Source: SAR202 cluster bacterium (GTDB taxonomy: Bacteria > Chloroflexota > Dehalococcoidia > Lucifugimonadales > UBA826). Taken from it: a stretch of DNA of 5,242 nt. The stretch covers positions 1-5,242 of the forward strand of contig VFFY01000252.1 of the NCBI GenBank assembly GCA_009392675.1, written 5' to 3'. Below the pieces are notes generated by a model that saw only the letters and a program-made list of their open reading frames with translations, was not told the origin of the DNA and did not search any database. Both the position numbers and the translations under genes were made by a program. Shown here piece after piece: positions 1 to 5,242 of this stretch (position 1 is the stretch's first letter; each line of letters opens with the position of its first letter).

Positions 1-780
1 ACTATGATCGGCGATTTAGATTTGTCTGTGATAGATCAGATGCCAGTCGGAAGGAAACCTGTTCAAACATATGTTTATGAGCAGGATAAGCGTGAAGAAG
101 TACATGGTTTTATAAGAAAGGAAATTTTGAAAGGTAGACAAGTATTCGTTGTTTGTCCACTGATTGAAGAATCAGAATCCTTACAGTCAAGGGCAGCTAT
201 TGAAGAGTATGAAAAATTGTCAAAAGATATTTTTCCTGAAATGAAAGTGGGATTGTTGCACGGAAGAATGAAATTGCCAGAGAAAGAGTCAGTAATGAAC
301 GAATTTCGGTCTGGGAAATTACATATTTTGGTGGCCACATCCGTAATCGAAGTGGGAGTAGATATTCCCAATGCCAGTGTAATGTTGATCGATGGTGCCG
401 AGAGATTTGGGTTATCTCAATTACATCAATTCCGAGGCCGAGTTGGTAGGGGCGAACATCAGAGTTATTGCATACTGATGTCTGATAACCCGAGTGGTGA
501 TTCGAAAGAACGTATGGATATTTTACATAGAATAAATGATGGATTCAGGTTGGCAGATGAAGACTTGAGAATGCGGGGTGCTGGAGATTTAATAGAAGGC
601 AGGAGACAGAGTGGGACTCCGTTCTTTCGAGTCGCAGATCCATCTGATGCGGACCTTGTGTCACTGGCGGGGATAGAGGCTTCCAAGGTTTTGAATTTAG
701 ATTACGAACTGTCCTCAGGAGAACACCAAGCCTTGAGAATTCAGCTTGATGAACGGCTTAAGGAACTGAGTATTACGTGA
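1..780 (+). CDS. recG: ATP-dependent DNA helicase RecG, C-terminal part (5' end cut by window)
   Basis: RecG is a superfamily 2 DNA translocase that remodels stalled replication forks and branched recombination intermediates in the cytoplasm. The frame is open from base 1 (a Thr codon precedes the first visible Met). That Met is internal: family members read TPIPRT...LT(L/M)-GDLD-SVID here, so the wedge domain and helicase motifs I-III lie outside the window. Visible, numbered from the Met at base 4: the second RecA-like lobe with GLLHGRMK (83-90, motif IV region), VATSVIEVGVDIP (110-122, motif V) and QFRGRVGRG (142-150, motif VI with its arginines). It is followed by the RecG-specific TRG region (about 179-212: GFRLADEDLRMRGAGD, then RRQSG and FRVAD). 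The 259 visible residues are a bit over a third of a usual RecG of about 690-830 aa. The TRG region seems to carry one extra residue (DLIEGRRQSG against the usual E/D-L-L-G-T-R-Q-S/T-G). The gene ends in TGA, 30 bp before the convergent acnA stop. Family assignment is very secure; Mfd shares the helicase and TRG motifs but has a further C-terminal domain that is absent here. Confidence 0.96.
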   Translation, partial: TMIGDLDLSVIDQMPVGRKPVQTYVYEQDKREEVHGFIRKEILKGRQVFVVCPLIEESESLQSRAAIEEYEKLSKDIFPEMKVGLLHGRMKLPEKESVMNEFRSGKLHILVATSVIEVGVDIPNASVMLIDGAERFGLSQLHQFRGRVGRGEHQSYCILMSDNPSGDSKERMDILHRINDGFRLADEDLRMRGAGDLIEGRRQSGTPFFRVADPSDADLVSLAGIEASKVLNLDYELSSGEHQALRIQLDERLKELSIT

Positions 781-810
781 CAACTATAAATTTGGACTCT
801 GAATCAGTTT

Positions 811-3501
811 TCATGAAACCGAATTTTCATACATCATTTGGCGAAGTACATAGGGCAGGAGTCCATTGTGCCTATAATATTCATTCTCGATTTCAGTGTC
901 TATACGCACCAAAACCTCAAACTTAATTACCTCACCGGTTTTTGAGGTGGCAGTAATTTCAATGGTGGAAGAAGGAGTGACATTATTTGCAACCCCAGGT
1001 ATGTCATATGTTTCTGTTCCATCTAAACCAAGTGACACAGCGGTTTGTTCGTTTGTGAACACTAATGGCAAAACTCCCATTCCTATCAAATTCGACCTGT
1101 GGATTCTTTCAAAACTTTCGGCTATTACAGCCCTGACTCCTAGGAGCATAGGGCCTTTAGCGGCCCAATCTCTCGAACTGCCGGTACCATATTCTTTACC
1201 TGCAATGATGATCAAGGGCACTTCTTCTTTTTTGTATTTTTCTGAGGCGTCATAAATACGCATAACTTCTTCCGAAGGTTGGTGGAGAGTCCAGTCACCC
1301 TCCATACCTGGGTTTAACTTATTCCTAAGTCTAATATTTGCAAATGTACCTCTAACCATTACGTCGTGATTTCCCCTTCTGGAACCGAAAGAATTGTACT
1401 CCCGACGAGGGACGTCATTTCCTAGCAAGAACTGGCCTGCTGGAGCACTCGGAGGTATGGATCCAGCAGGCGAAATATGATCCGTAGTTACTGAATCCTC
1501 TAAATACACTAACACCCTGGCATTGGTGATTTCTGTTCTTTCAGACGGATTCTGGGAGAAGTTTTCAAAATATGGAGGTTTTTGAATATACGTAGATTCT
1601 TTGTCCCAATTGAAATTTAAAGTAGAAGAGGTTTTTAAACTCTGCCATTCTTGAGGACCATCGATTACTTTACTGTATTGTTCCTGGAACATTTCTGGTG
1701 TGATGCATGAGGATATCGTGTTTGAAATATCCTCTTGTGTGGGCCATATGTCTTTTAGGAAAATCTCATTTCCTGATTGGTCTTGACCAATTGAATCTTC
1801 TACCAAATTGACATCCACCCTACCAGCTATAGCATAGGCCACAACCAGCATTGGGGAGGCCAAGTAATTAGCTTTCACTTGGGGGTGAACCCTACCTTCA
1901 AAATTCCTGTTACCACTGAGAACCGCGGCTACGGTTAAATCATTATTGGAGACTGCCTCAGCGACTGGTTGTGGTAGCGGCCCCGAATTGCCAATACAAG
2001 TGGTGCAACCATAACCTACAGTGTTAAAGCCCAAGTAATCGAGATCTTCATTCAGTCCGGCAGCCTCAAGGTACCTAGTCACTACAGTGGAACCTGGTGC
2101 TAAGCTCGACTTAACCCATGGCTTCCTTTGTAATCCTTTTTCCCTCGCGTTTCGCGCCAATAAACCAGCTCCCACCATAACTGATGGGTTTGAGGTGTTG
2201 GTACAACTCGTTATAGCTGCAATTGCTACTGCGGCATCTCCAAATTCTACCTGCTTTTCATCGATTTCTATTTGGTGAATCCGACCTGATGCATCAGAGA
2301 AAGATTTTGAAAAATTTTCCGGTATGTTTTCTAGGGGGATTTTGTCTTGCGGGCGTTTAGGCCCTGCCATCGATGGGATAACTGTAGATATGTCAAAATC
2401 TATATTTACACTGTAATCTGGTTCCTTTTGGTCATCATAATAAAATCTATTCGTTTTTGAGTACTGTTCCACCAATTCTACAGTTGCTGTATTACGTCCA
2501 GTATCTTTAAGATATTTTAACGTTTGATGATCTATTGGAAAAAACCCACAGGTCGCCCCATATTCAGGGGCCATGTTTGCTATTGTGGCCCGGTCGGCAA
2601 GGGCTAGTTCTTTCAATCCGGGACCATAAAATTCGACAAATTTCTCCACTACACCCACTGATCGGAGCATTTCCACTATTGATAAAACCAGATCAGTTGC
2701 TGTGGATCCATTTGGGAGGTTCCCTGTCAGCCTTACTCCAACTACCTCAGGTACAACCATATAGTATGGTTGCCCCAGCATTACTGCTTCGGCCTCGATT
2801 CCACCGACTCCCCATCCTAATACTCCTAGACCATTAATCATAGTAGTGTGAGAGTCAGTTCCTACACACGTGTCCAGATATGCCACAGGGTTGAGTACAT
2901 CGTCTCCACTCAAAACAACTTCTGCCAAGTACTCAAGGTTAACTTGGTGAACGATTCCAGTGCCAGGGGGAATTATTTTAAAATTATCGAATGCATTTTG
3001 AGCCCATTTCAGCAACTGATACCTTTCAGTGTTTCTCTCGAATTCCATTTCTATGTTCAGACTGAGCGCGTCGGGCACAGAGAAATGGTCTACTTGGACT
3101 GAATGGTCTATAACCATATCGGATCGGACAATTGGATTGATGATAGATGCATCACCTCCCAACTCGCTCACCGCATCCCTCATGGCTGCTATGTCTACTG
3201 CTACCGGAACTCCAGTGAAATCTTGGAGTAGGACTCTTCCTGGCATGTAAGGAAATTCACTAGCCGGTTTATTGTTTGGGCGCCAAGAAGATACTAATTT
3301 TATATGGTCTTCCGTTGCAGGGCCTCCATCAGCGTTACGTATAACGTTTTCTAACAAGACCCTTATTGAGTAAGGGGTTTTGTCGATGTTTATTAACCCC
3401 GCCTTTTCGACAGAATCGATAGGGTAGTAGGTGTAACTACCTGATGAGGTCTGCAGAATATTTTTTGATATTAGGTCTGAAGGATTACCATTTGTATTCA
3501 T
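811..3501 (-). CDS. acnA: Aconitate hydratase (aconitase A / IRP1-like type)
   Basis: Cytoplasmic [4Fe-4S] enzyme that interconverts citrate and isocitrate through cis-aconitate in the TCA cycle. The 896 residues match the usual AcnA/IRP1 length (about 890). Visible features in order: DFTGVPVAVD (94-103); HQVNLEYL (185-192); GTDSHTT (214-220) followed by the Gly-rich GLGVLGWGVGGIEAE; cluster cysteines Cys433 in TSCTNTS and Cys499/Cys502 in YGCTTC, with the same 66- and 3-residue spacing as in IRP1; linker at about 610-655; then the swivelling domain 4 with TTDHISPAG (672-680), FGSRRGNH (705-712) and YGTGSSRDWAAKGP (771-784), which holds the presumed catalytic Ser775 and Arg777. All expected active-site elements are present and the frame is intact. 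The ATG at 3501 is supported by an in-frame TAA eight codons upstream (3523-3525) and a GGAG 10 nt before the start. It lies downstream of the ferredoxin gene, behind a terminator. The domain order (swivel domain C-terminal) separates it from AcnB; 2-methylcitrate-type AcnD activity cannot be excluded, but no prp genes are in view. Confidence 0.97.
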   Translation of the reverse strand: MNTNGNPSDLISKNILQTSSGSYTYYPIDSVEKAGLINIDKTPYSIRVLLENVIRNADGGPATEDHIKLVSSWRPNNKPASEFPYMPGRVLLQDFTGVPVAVDIAAMRDAVSELGGDASIINPIVRSDMVIDHSVQVDHFSVPDALSLNIEMEFERNTERYQLLKWAQNAFDNFKIIPPGTGIVHQVNLEYLAEVVLSGDDVLNPVAYLDTCVGTDSHTTMINGLGVLGWGVGGIEAEAVMLGQPYYMVVPEVVGVRLTGNLPNGSTATDLVLSIVEMLRSVGVVEKFVEFYGPGLKELALADRATIANMAPEYGATCGFFPIDHQTLKYLKDTGRNTATVELVEQYSKTNRFYYDDQKEPDYSVNIDFDISTVIPSMAGPKRPQDKIPLENIPENFSKSFSDASGRIHQIEIDEKQVEFGDAAVAIAAITSCTNTSNPSVMVGAGLLARNAREKGLQRKPWVKSSLAPGSTVVTRYLEAAGLNEDLDYLGFNTVGYGCTTCIGNSGPLPQPVAEAVSNNDLTVAAVLSGNRNFEGRVHPQVKANYLASPMLVVAYAIAGRVDVNLVEDSIGQDQSGNEIFLKDIWPTQEDISNTISSCITPEMFQEQYSKVIDGPQEWQSLKTSSTLNFNWDKESTYIQKPPYFENFSQNPSERTEITNARVLVYLEDSVTTDHISPAGSIPPSAPAGQFLLGNDVPRREYNSFGSRRGNHDVMVRGTFANIRLRNKLNPGMEGDWTLHQPSEEVMRIYDASEKYKKEEVPLIIIAGKEYGTGSSRDWAAKGPMLLGVRAVIAESFERIHRSNLIGMGVLPLVFTNEQTAVSLGLDGTETYDIPGVANNVTPSSTIEITATSKTGEVIKFEVLVRIDTEIENEYYRHNGLLPYVLRQMMYENSVS

Positions 3502-3516
3502 GAGAATATATCTCCG
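3502..3516 (-). promoter_or_regulatory. Ribosome-binding site of acnA
   Basis: On the - strand, CGGAG (GGAG at 3515-3512) precedes the acnA ATG with a 10-nt spacer, somewhat longer than the common 5-9 nt. The same bases can fold into a small hairpin, GAGA (3514-3511) with TCTC (3505-3502) around a TATAT loop. This would partly cover the site but is only 4 bp and probably weak. No better start lies upstream because of the in-frame TAA at 3523-3525. Confidence 0.55.
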
Positions 3517-3555
3517 AAATTGTTAAGAATGAGGTGATCGGCAACTTAAGAACGG

Positions 3556-3571
3556 TTACTCATCTGAGTAA
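3556..3571. promoter_or_regulatory. Palindrome in the acnA leader, possible operator
   Basis: TTACTCA-TC-TGAGTAA is a perfect inverted repeat with 7-bp arms and a 2-bp centre, 55-70 bp upstream of the acnA start. The near-continuous dyad symmetry is typical of a site for a dimeric regulator, and the place fits control of acnA. No poly-U run follows on either strand, so it does not read as a terminator. I do not recognise the motif as the site of a named regulator. The symmetry is seen directly; the function is inference. Confidence 0.35.
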
Positions 3572-3573
3572 GA

Positions 3574-3584
3574 CTATCTGATAG
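3574..3584. promoter_or_regulatory. Second, adjacent palindrome upstream of acnA
   Basis: CTATC-T-GATAG is an 11-bp palindrome with a single central base, starting 2 bp beyond the first palindrome. It overlaps a further perfect 8-bp palindrome, ATAGCTAT (3581-3588). Both large palindromes contain ATCTGA (3562-3567 and 3576-3581), 14 bp apart, so they might form a paired site. Short AT-rich palindromes also arise by chance, so this one alone would not be convincing. Confidence 0.22.
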
Positions 3585-3630
3585 CTATAAATATCCAATA
3601 CAAAGATTGATCTGTGTTAAAGCAACGTCA
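3585..3630 (-). promoter_or_regulatory. Probable acnA promoter region (hexamers unresolved)
   Basis: A terminator closes the ferredoxin unit at about 3631, so acnA needs its own start signal or read-through. The best pairs I can find on the - strand are TTAACA (3620-3615) with GATATT (3595-3590) at a 19-bp spacer, and TTGCTT (3625-3620) with TGTATT (3602-3597) at 17 bp. Both are poor matches to the sigma-70 consensus, so the region is flagged on position and AT-richness rather than on a clear motif. Confidence 0.25.
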
Positions 3631-3655
3631 TTTTAAAAGAGGGCTAGAAAAGCCC
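3631..3655 (-). terminator. Rho-independent terminator after the ferredoxin gene
   Basis: Read on the - strand: GGGCT (3655-3651), loop TTTCT, AGCCC (3645-3641), then TCTTTT (3640-3635). This is a short GC-rich stem of 5 bp with a tight loop and a T-rich tail, starting 7 nt after the ferredoxin stop codon. Position, strand and tail all fit termination of the ferredoxin transcript before acnA. The stem is short, so leakage into acnA is possible. On the + strand the tail would be ATATTTG, which is weaker. Confidence 0.7.
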
Positions 3656-3662
3656 ATATTTG

Positions 3663-3911
3663 CTATCTTTTCTGTCCAAAATACTCGTAATTTAGCTCAG
3701 TCCATTTATCCCAGTCAGCAGGCACGTCATCTTCAGCAAATATGGCTGTTACTGGGCAAACTGGCTCACAGGCGGCGCAGTCAATACACTCTTCTGGGTT
3801 TATGAGTAGCATACTATGCTCTTCTGCTTCATAAATGCAGTCAACAGGGCAGACATCTATGCAGGCTCTATCCAACACATCAATACAGGGTTCAGCGATA
3901 ATATAGGTCAT
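3663..3911 (-). CDS. fdxA: Seven-iron ferredoxin ([3Fe-4S][4Fe-4S])
   Basis: Small soluble cytoplasmic electron carrier of 82 aa, strongly acidic. Eight cysteines are visible: 9, 17, 21, 25, 42, 45, 48 and 52. The pattern C9-x7-C17-x3-C21-P and C42-x2-C45-x2-C48-x3-C52-P aligns with Azotobacter ferredoxin I. By that alignment C9, C17 and C52 hold the 3Fe-4S cluster, C21, C42, C45 and C48 hold the 4Fe-4S cluster, and C25 is free. Val12 stands where a classic eight-iron ferredoxin would have the fourth ligand of the first cluster, which supports the seven-iron type. The C-terminal tail (EDDVPADWDKWTELN, 60-74) is typical of the short Thermus/actinobacterial/Chloroflexota form, and the length is normal. 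The start is fixed by the family N-terminus (TYIIAEPC) and a TAA two codons upstream. It has its own promoter and terminator, so it appears to be a single-gene unit. The redox partner cannot be told from this window. Confidence 0.95.
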   Translation of the reverse strand: MTYIIAEPCIDVLDRACIDVCPVDCIYEAEEHSMLLINPEECIDCAACEPVCPVTAIFAEDDVPADWDKWTELNYEYFGQKR

Positions 3912-3925
3912 ATGTTATTTTTGTA

Positions 3926-3930
3926 CTCCT
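3926..3930 (-). promoter_or_regulatory. Ribosome-binding site of the ferredoxin gene, long spacer
   Basis: AGGAG on the - strand is a strong Shine-Dalgarno core, but it lies 14 nt before the ATG at 3911, beyond the usual 5-9 nt. The spacer is A-rich and contains an in-frame TAA two codons before the ATG, so no earlier start codon can be used. The conserved N-terminus of the protein argues against a later one. Confidence 0.6.
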
Positions 3931-3966
3931 CGTCTAAATGAAAGTTCCTTATGGGACGACTCAGGA

Positions 3967-3995
3967 ATTATATCTCTTAGGTATGAGGGCTTCAA
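3967..3995 (-). promoter_or_regulatory. Sigma-70-type promoter of the ferredoxin gene
   Basis: On the - strand TTGAAG (3995-3990; 4 of 6 to TTGACA) is followed after exactly 17 bp by TATAAT (3972-3967; 6 of 6). Transcription would begin near 3960, giving a leader of about 49 nt. The promoter lies between the stop of the CoA-transferase gene and the start of the ferredoxin gene and points at the latter, so the ferredoxin need not depend on upstream transcription. Confidence 0.75.
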
Positions 3996-4040
3996 CGTGA
4001 AAACGGCTGTGAACTGTTTTATTGAGGAGAAATATGAATG

Positions 4041-5242
4041 TTAGAGGGTTATATTCCGGGATTTTAGATCGGCAATCTCACCTTCAGAATAACCGAGGTT
4101 GAGCATGATTTCATCGGTATGTTCCCCCAAAGCAGGTGATGCTGATTGAACTGCCAAAGGCGTTTCACTCATTTGTATCATAGGCCCAGCCATTCGGATT
4201 TTCCCTGCAAGTGAGTGGTTTACTTCTACGACCATGTCATTTGCAATCACTTGTTCGTCATTAATTAGTTCTTGTATAAACCTCACGGGACCAGCAGGAA
4301 CTCCCGCTGCATCAAAGATTGAAAGCCATTCTTCACCAGTTTTGGTCAGTATTATGGATTTCATTTCTTCCGATAGAGATTCTATCGCTGACGCTATGGA
4401 TGGATCTTCAGGGTCATAGCCTTCTGAAAACCTTGGATCCGCGACGCCAATTGCATCGGCAGCCTTTTTTCGAAGCCTGTTACTTAGGCAGGCAATGGCA
4501 ATCACGTCGTTTGCAGTTTGGTATGTGGTGTAATAGATACGAAATGCAGTGTTAAATGGCGAAAACATTTGTTGTTGGTCCAAAAGGCTTTGGTACGGCA
4601 GGCCAGCTTGTCTTAAAGCCCCCAAAGTTTCAACCAACTCATCTTTCTCTTGCTTTCCGTGTTCTTCTACCTCCATAAATCCACCTTGGATGAGTAAGGA
4701 TGTTGAAAGCAAAGTCGTGTCGATCTTTTGACCTTTACCTGTGCGTTCCCTCGAAAACAAGGCCGCACTAACTCCCCAGGCAATCGCAACTCCTGTGGTG
4801 TAATCTGCAACGGCGGTTGCAGTCACTTGTTGGGGGACACCATCGACGACCTTATTGTCAGCAGCTAGAAGTCCACTCATAGCCTGAATGATCAGATCAT
4901 AACCTGGTCTATTCCCATGGGGACCCTGTCGACCAAAGGCTGTATTGTCACAATATATTAATTTTGGGTTGACTTGAGATAGGCTTTCGTAGTCAATGCC
5001 CAACTTCTTAGGGACGTCGGGTCGGGCGTTTATGATCACCACATCTGCATCTGCGACAAGTTTCTGAGCGATTTCAAGGCCTTCTTGGCTTCGAAGGTCT
5101 AACGGGAGACTTTTTTTCCCACGATTCAACCCTATGAATGTTTTACTTTCTTTGGGTAGAAATTCGGTGTGGAGTCTCCAAGGCTCACCTTCGATGGGTT
5201 CAATTTTAATTATCTCAGCACCCATGTCACTCAACAGCATGC
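4041..5242 (-). CDS. CaiB/BaiF family III CoA-transferase, N-terminus cut by window
   Basis: Family III CoA-transferases move CoA from an acyl-CoA donor (often succinyl-CoA) to a carboxylic acid through an Asp-bound anhydride intermediate, usually as interlocked cytoplasmic dimers. Numbered from the first visible Met (5240): LLSDMGAEIIKIEP (2-15, the end of the family's first beta-alpha unit), GLNRGKKSLPLDL (37-49), DADVVIINARPDVPKKLGI (64-82; usually ...ENFRPGV...LG), FGRQGPHGNRPGYDLIIQAM (102-121), VADYTTG (144-150) with Asp146 at the position of the catalytic aspartate of formyl-CoA transferase, RTGKGQKID (166-174), AAGVPAGPVR (311-320) and the C-terminal SPALGEHTDEI (368-378). The frame stays open to the window edge. 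Family alignment suggests the visible Met is internal and roughly 25-30 residues are missing. The 46-bp interval to the ferredoxin promoter shows no convincing terminator. Which acid is used (oxalate, carnitine, a bile acid, mesaconate or other) cannot be told from sequence alone, so no symbol is given. Confidence 0.93.
   Translation of the reverse strand, partial: MLLSDMGAEIIKIEPIEGEPWRLHTEFLPKESKTFIGLNRGKKSLPLDLRSQEGLEIAQKLVADADVVIINARPDVPKKLGIDYESLSQVNPKLIYCDNTAFGRQGPHGNRPGYDLIIQAMSGLLAADNKVVDGVPQQVTATAVADYTTGVAIAWGVSAALFSRERTGKGQKIDTTLLSTSLLIQGGFMEVEEHGKQEKDELVETLGALRQAGLPYQSLLDQQQMFSPFNTAFRIYYTTYQTANDVIAIACLSNRLRKKAADAIGVADPRFSEGYDPEDPSIASAIESLSEEMKSIILTKTGEEWLSIFDAAGVPAGPVRFIQELINDEQVIANDMVVEVNHSLAGKIRMAGPMIQMSETPLAVQSASPALGEHTDEIMLNLGYSEGEIADLKSRNITL

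Noticed and set aside
75..686. Two - strand open frames inside recG
   Set aside because: They are antisense to conserved helicase motifs V, VI and TRG, with no recognisable domain.
809..830. Dyad ATGAAA...TTTCAT and the overlapping palindrome TTTCATGAAA near the acnA stop, considered as a bidirectional terminator
   Set aside because: The stems are 5-6 bp and AT-rich, with no following T-run on either strand, and they partly lie in acnA codons.
896..1255. Open frame of 119 codons on the + strand inside acnA
   Set aside because: It lies wholly antisense to a strongly conserved aconitase domain 4, the translation resembles no family I know, and no ribosome-binding site or promoter stands out.
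2535..3250. Several + strand open frames of 73-100 codons inside acnA
   Set aside because: They overlap one another and the conserved aconitase core; composition and position are those of antisense shadows.
3930..3959. TCGTC/GACGA pairing in the ferredoxin leader, considered as a regulatory hairpin or riboswitch
   Set aside because: A 5-bp stem with a 20-nt loop, touching the Shine-Dalgarno by a single base; there is too little structure in a leader of about 49 nt for a known riboswitch.
4001..4020. AAAAC...GTTTT dyad (- strand) after the CoA-transferase stop, considered as a terminator
   Set aside because: Only 5 mostly A-T pairs around a loop of about 10 nt, with no separate T-run beyond the arm; chance is likely.
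3663..5242. Reading the CoA-transferase, ferredoxin and aconitase as one operon
   Set aside because: A near-consensus promoter sits before the ferredoxin and a terminator directly after it, and no shared pathway is evident.

Overview
The window is a stretch of ordinary bacterial core-metabolism DNA, moderately AT-rich by eye. It holds four protein-coding genes, two of them cut by the window edges. The left edge carries the 3' third of recG (a DNA-repair and branch-migration helicase) on the + strand. Facing it on the - strand are a complete aconitase gene (acnA type, 896 aa), a complete small seven-iron ferredoxin gene (82 aa), and a gene for a CaiB/BaiF (family III) CoA-transferase that runs off the right edge and lacks its N-terminus.

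Layout: recG (1-780, +) and acnA (811-3501, -) converge with only 30 bp between their stop codons. A 161-bp gap (3502-3662) separates acnA from the ferredoxin gene. It holds a compact Rho-independent terminator just after the ferredoxin stop, then an AT-rich acnA leader with two adjacent palindromes. A 129-bp gap (3912-4040) separates the ferredoxin from the CoA-transferase. It holds the best promoter of the window, TTGAAG-17 bp-TATAAT, pointing at the ferredoxin. So although three genes share the - strand, the ferredoxin looks like its own short transcription unit, and acnA probably starts from its own promoter, which I could not resolve.

Aconitase acts in the TCA cycle, the ferredoxin is a general low-potential electron carrier, and the CoA-transferase moves CoA between carboxylic acids. 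The sequence does not tie them into one pathway; this looks like a chance neighbourhood of housekeeping genes. The ferredoxin (a short form like those of Thermus, Actinobacteria and Chloroflexota) and the family III CoA-transferase are compatible with a free-living, perhaps marine, Chloroflexota-like (SAR202-like) bacterium. That is an impression from sequence flavour, not a demonstrated placement.

I found no mobile element, CRISPR array, RNA gene, toxin-antitoxin pair or defence system, and no evidence for a new biological system here. The points worth a second look are small: the palindrome pair upstream of acnA, the isolated promoter-gene-terminator unit of the ferredoxin with a long ribosome-binding-site spacer, a one-residue insertion in a conserved motif of RecG, and the tight convergent recG/acnA junction.
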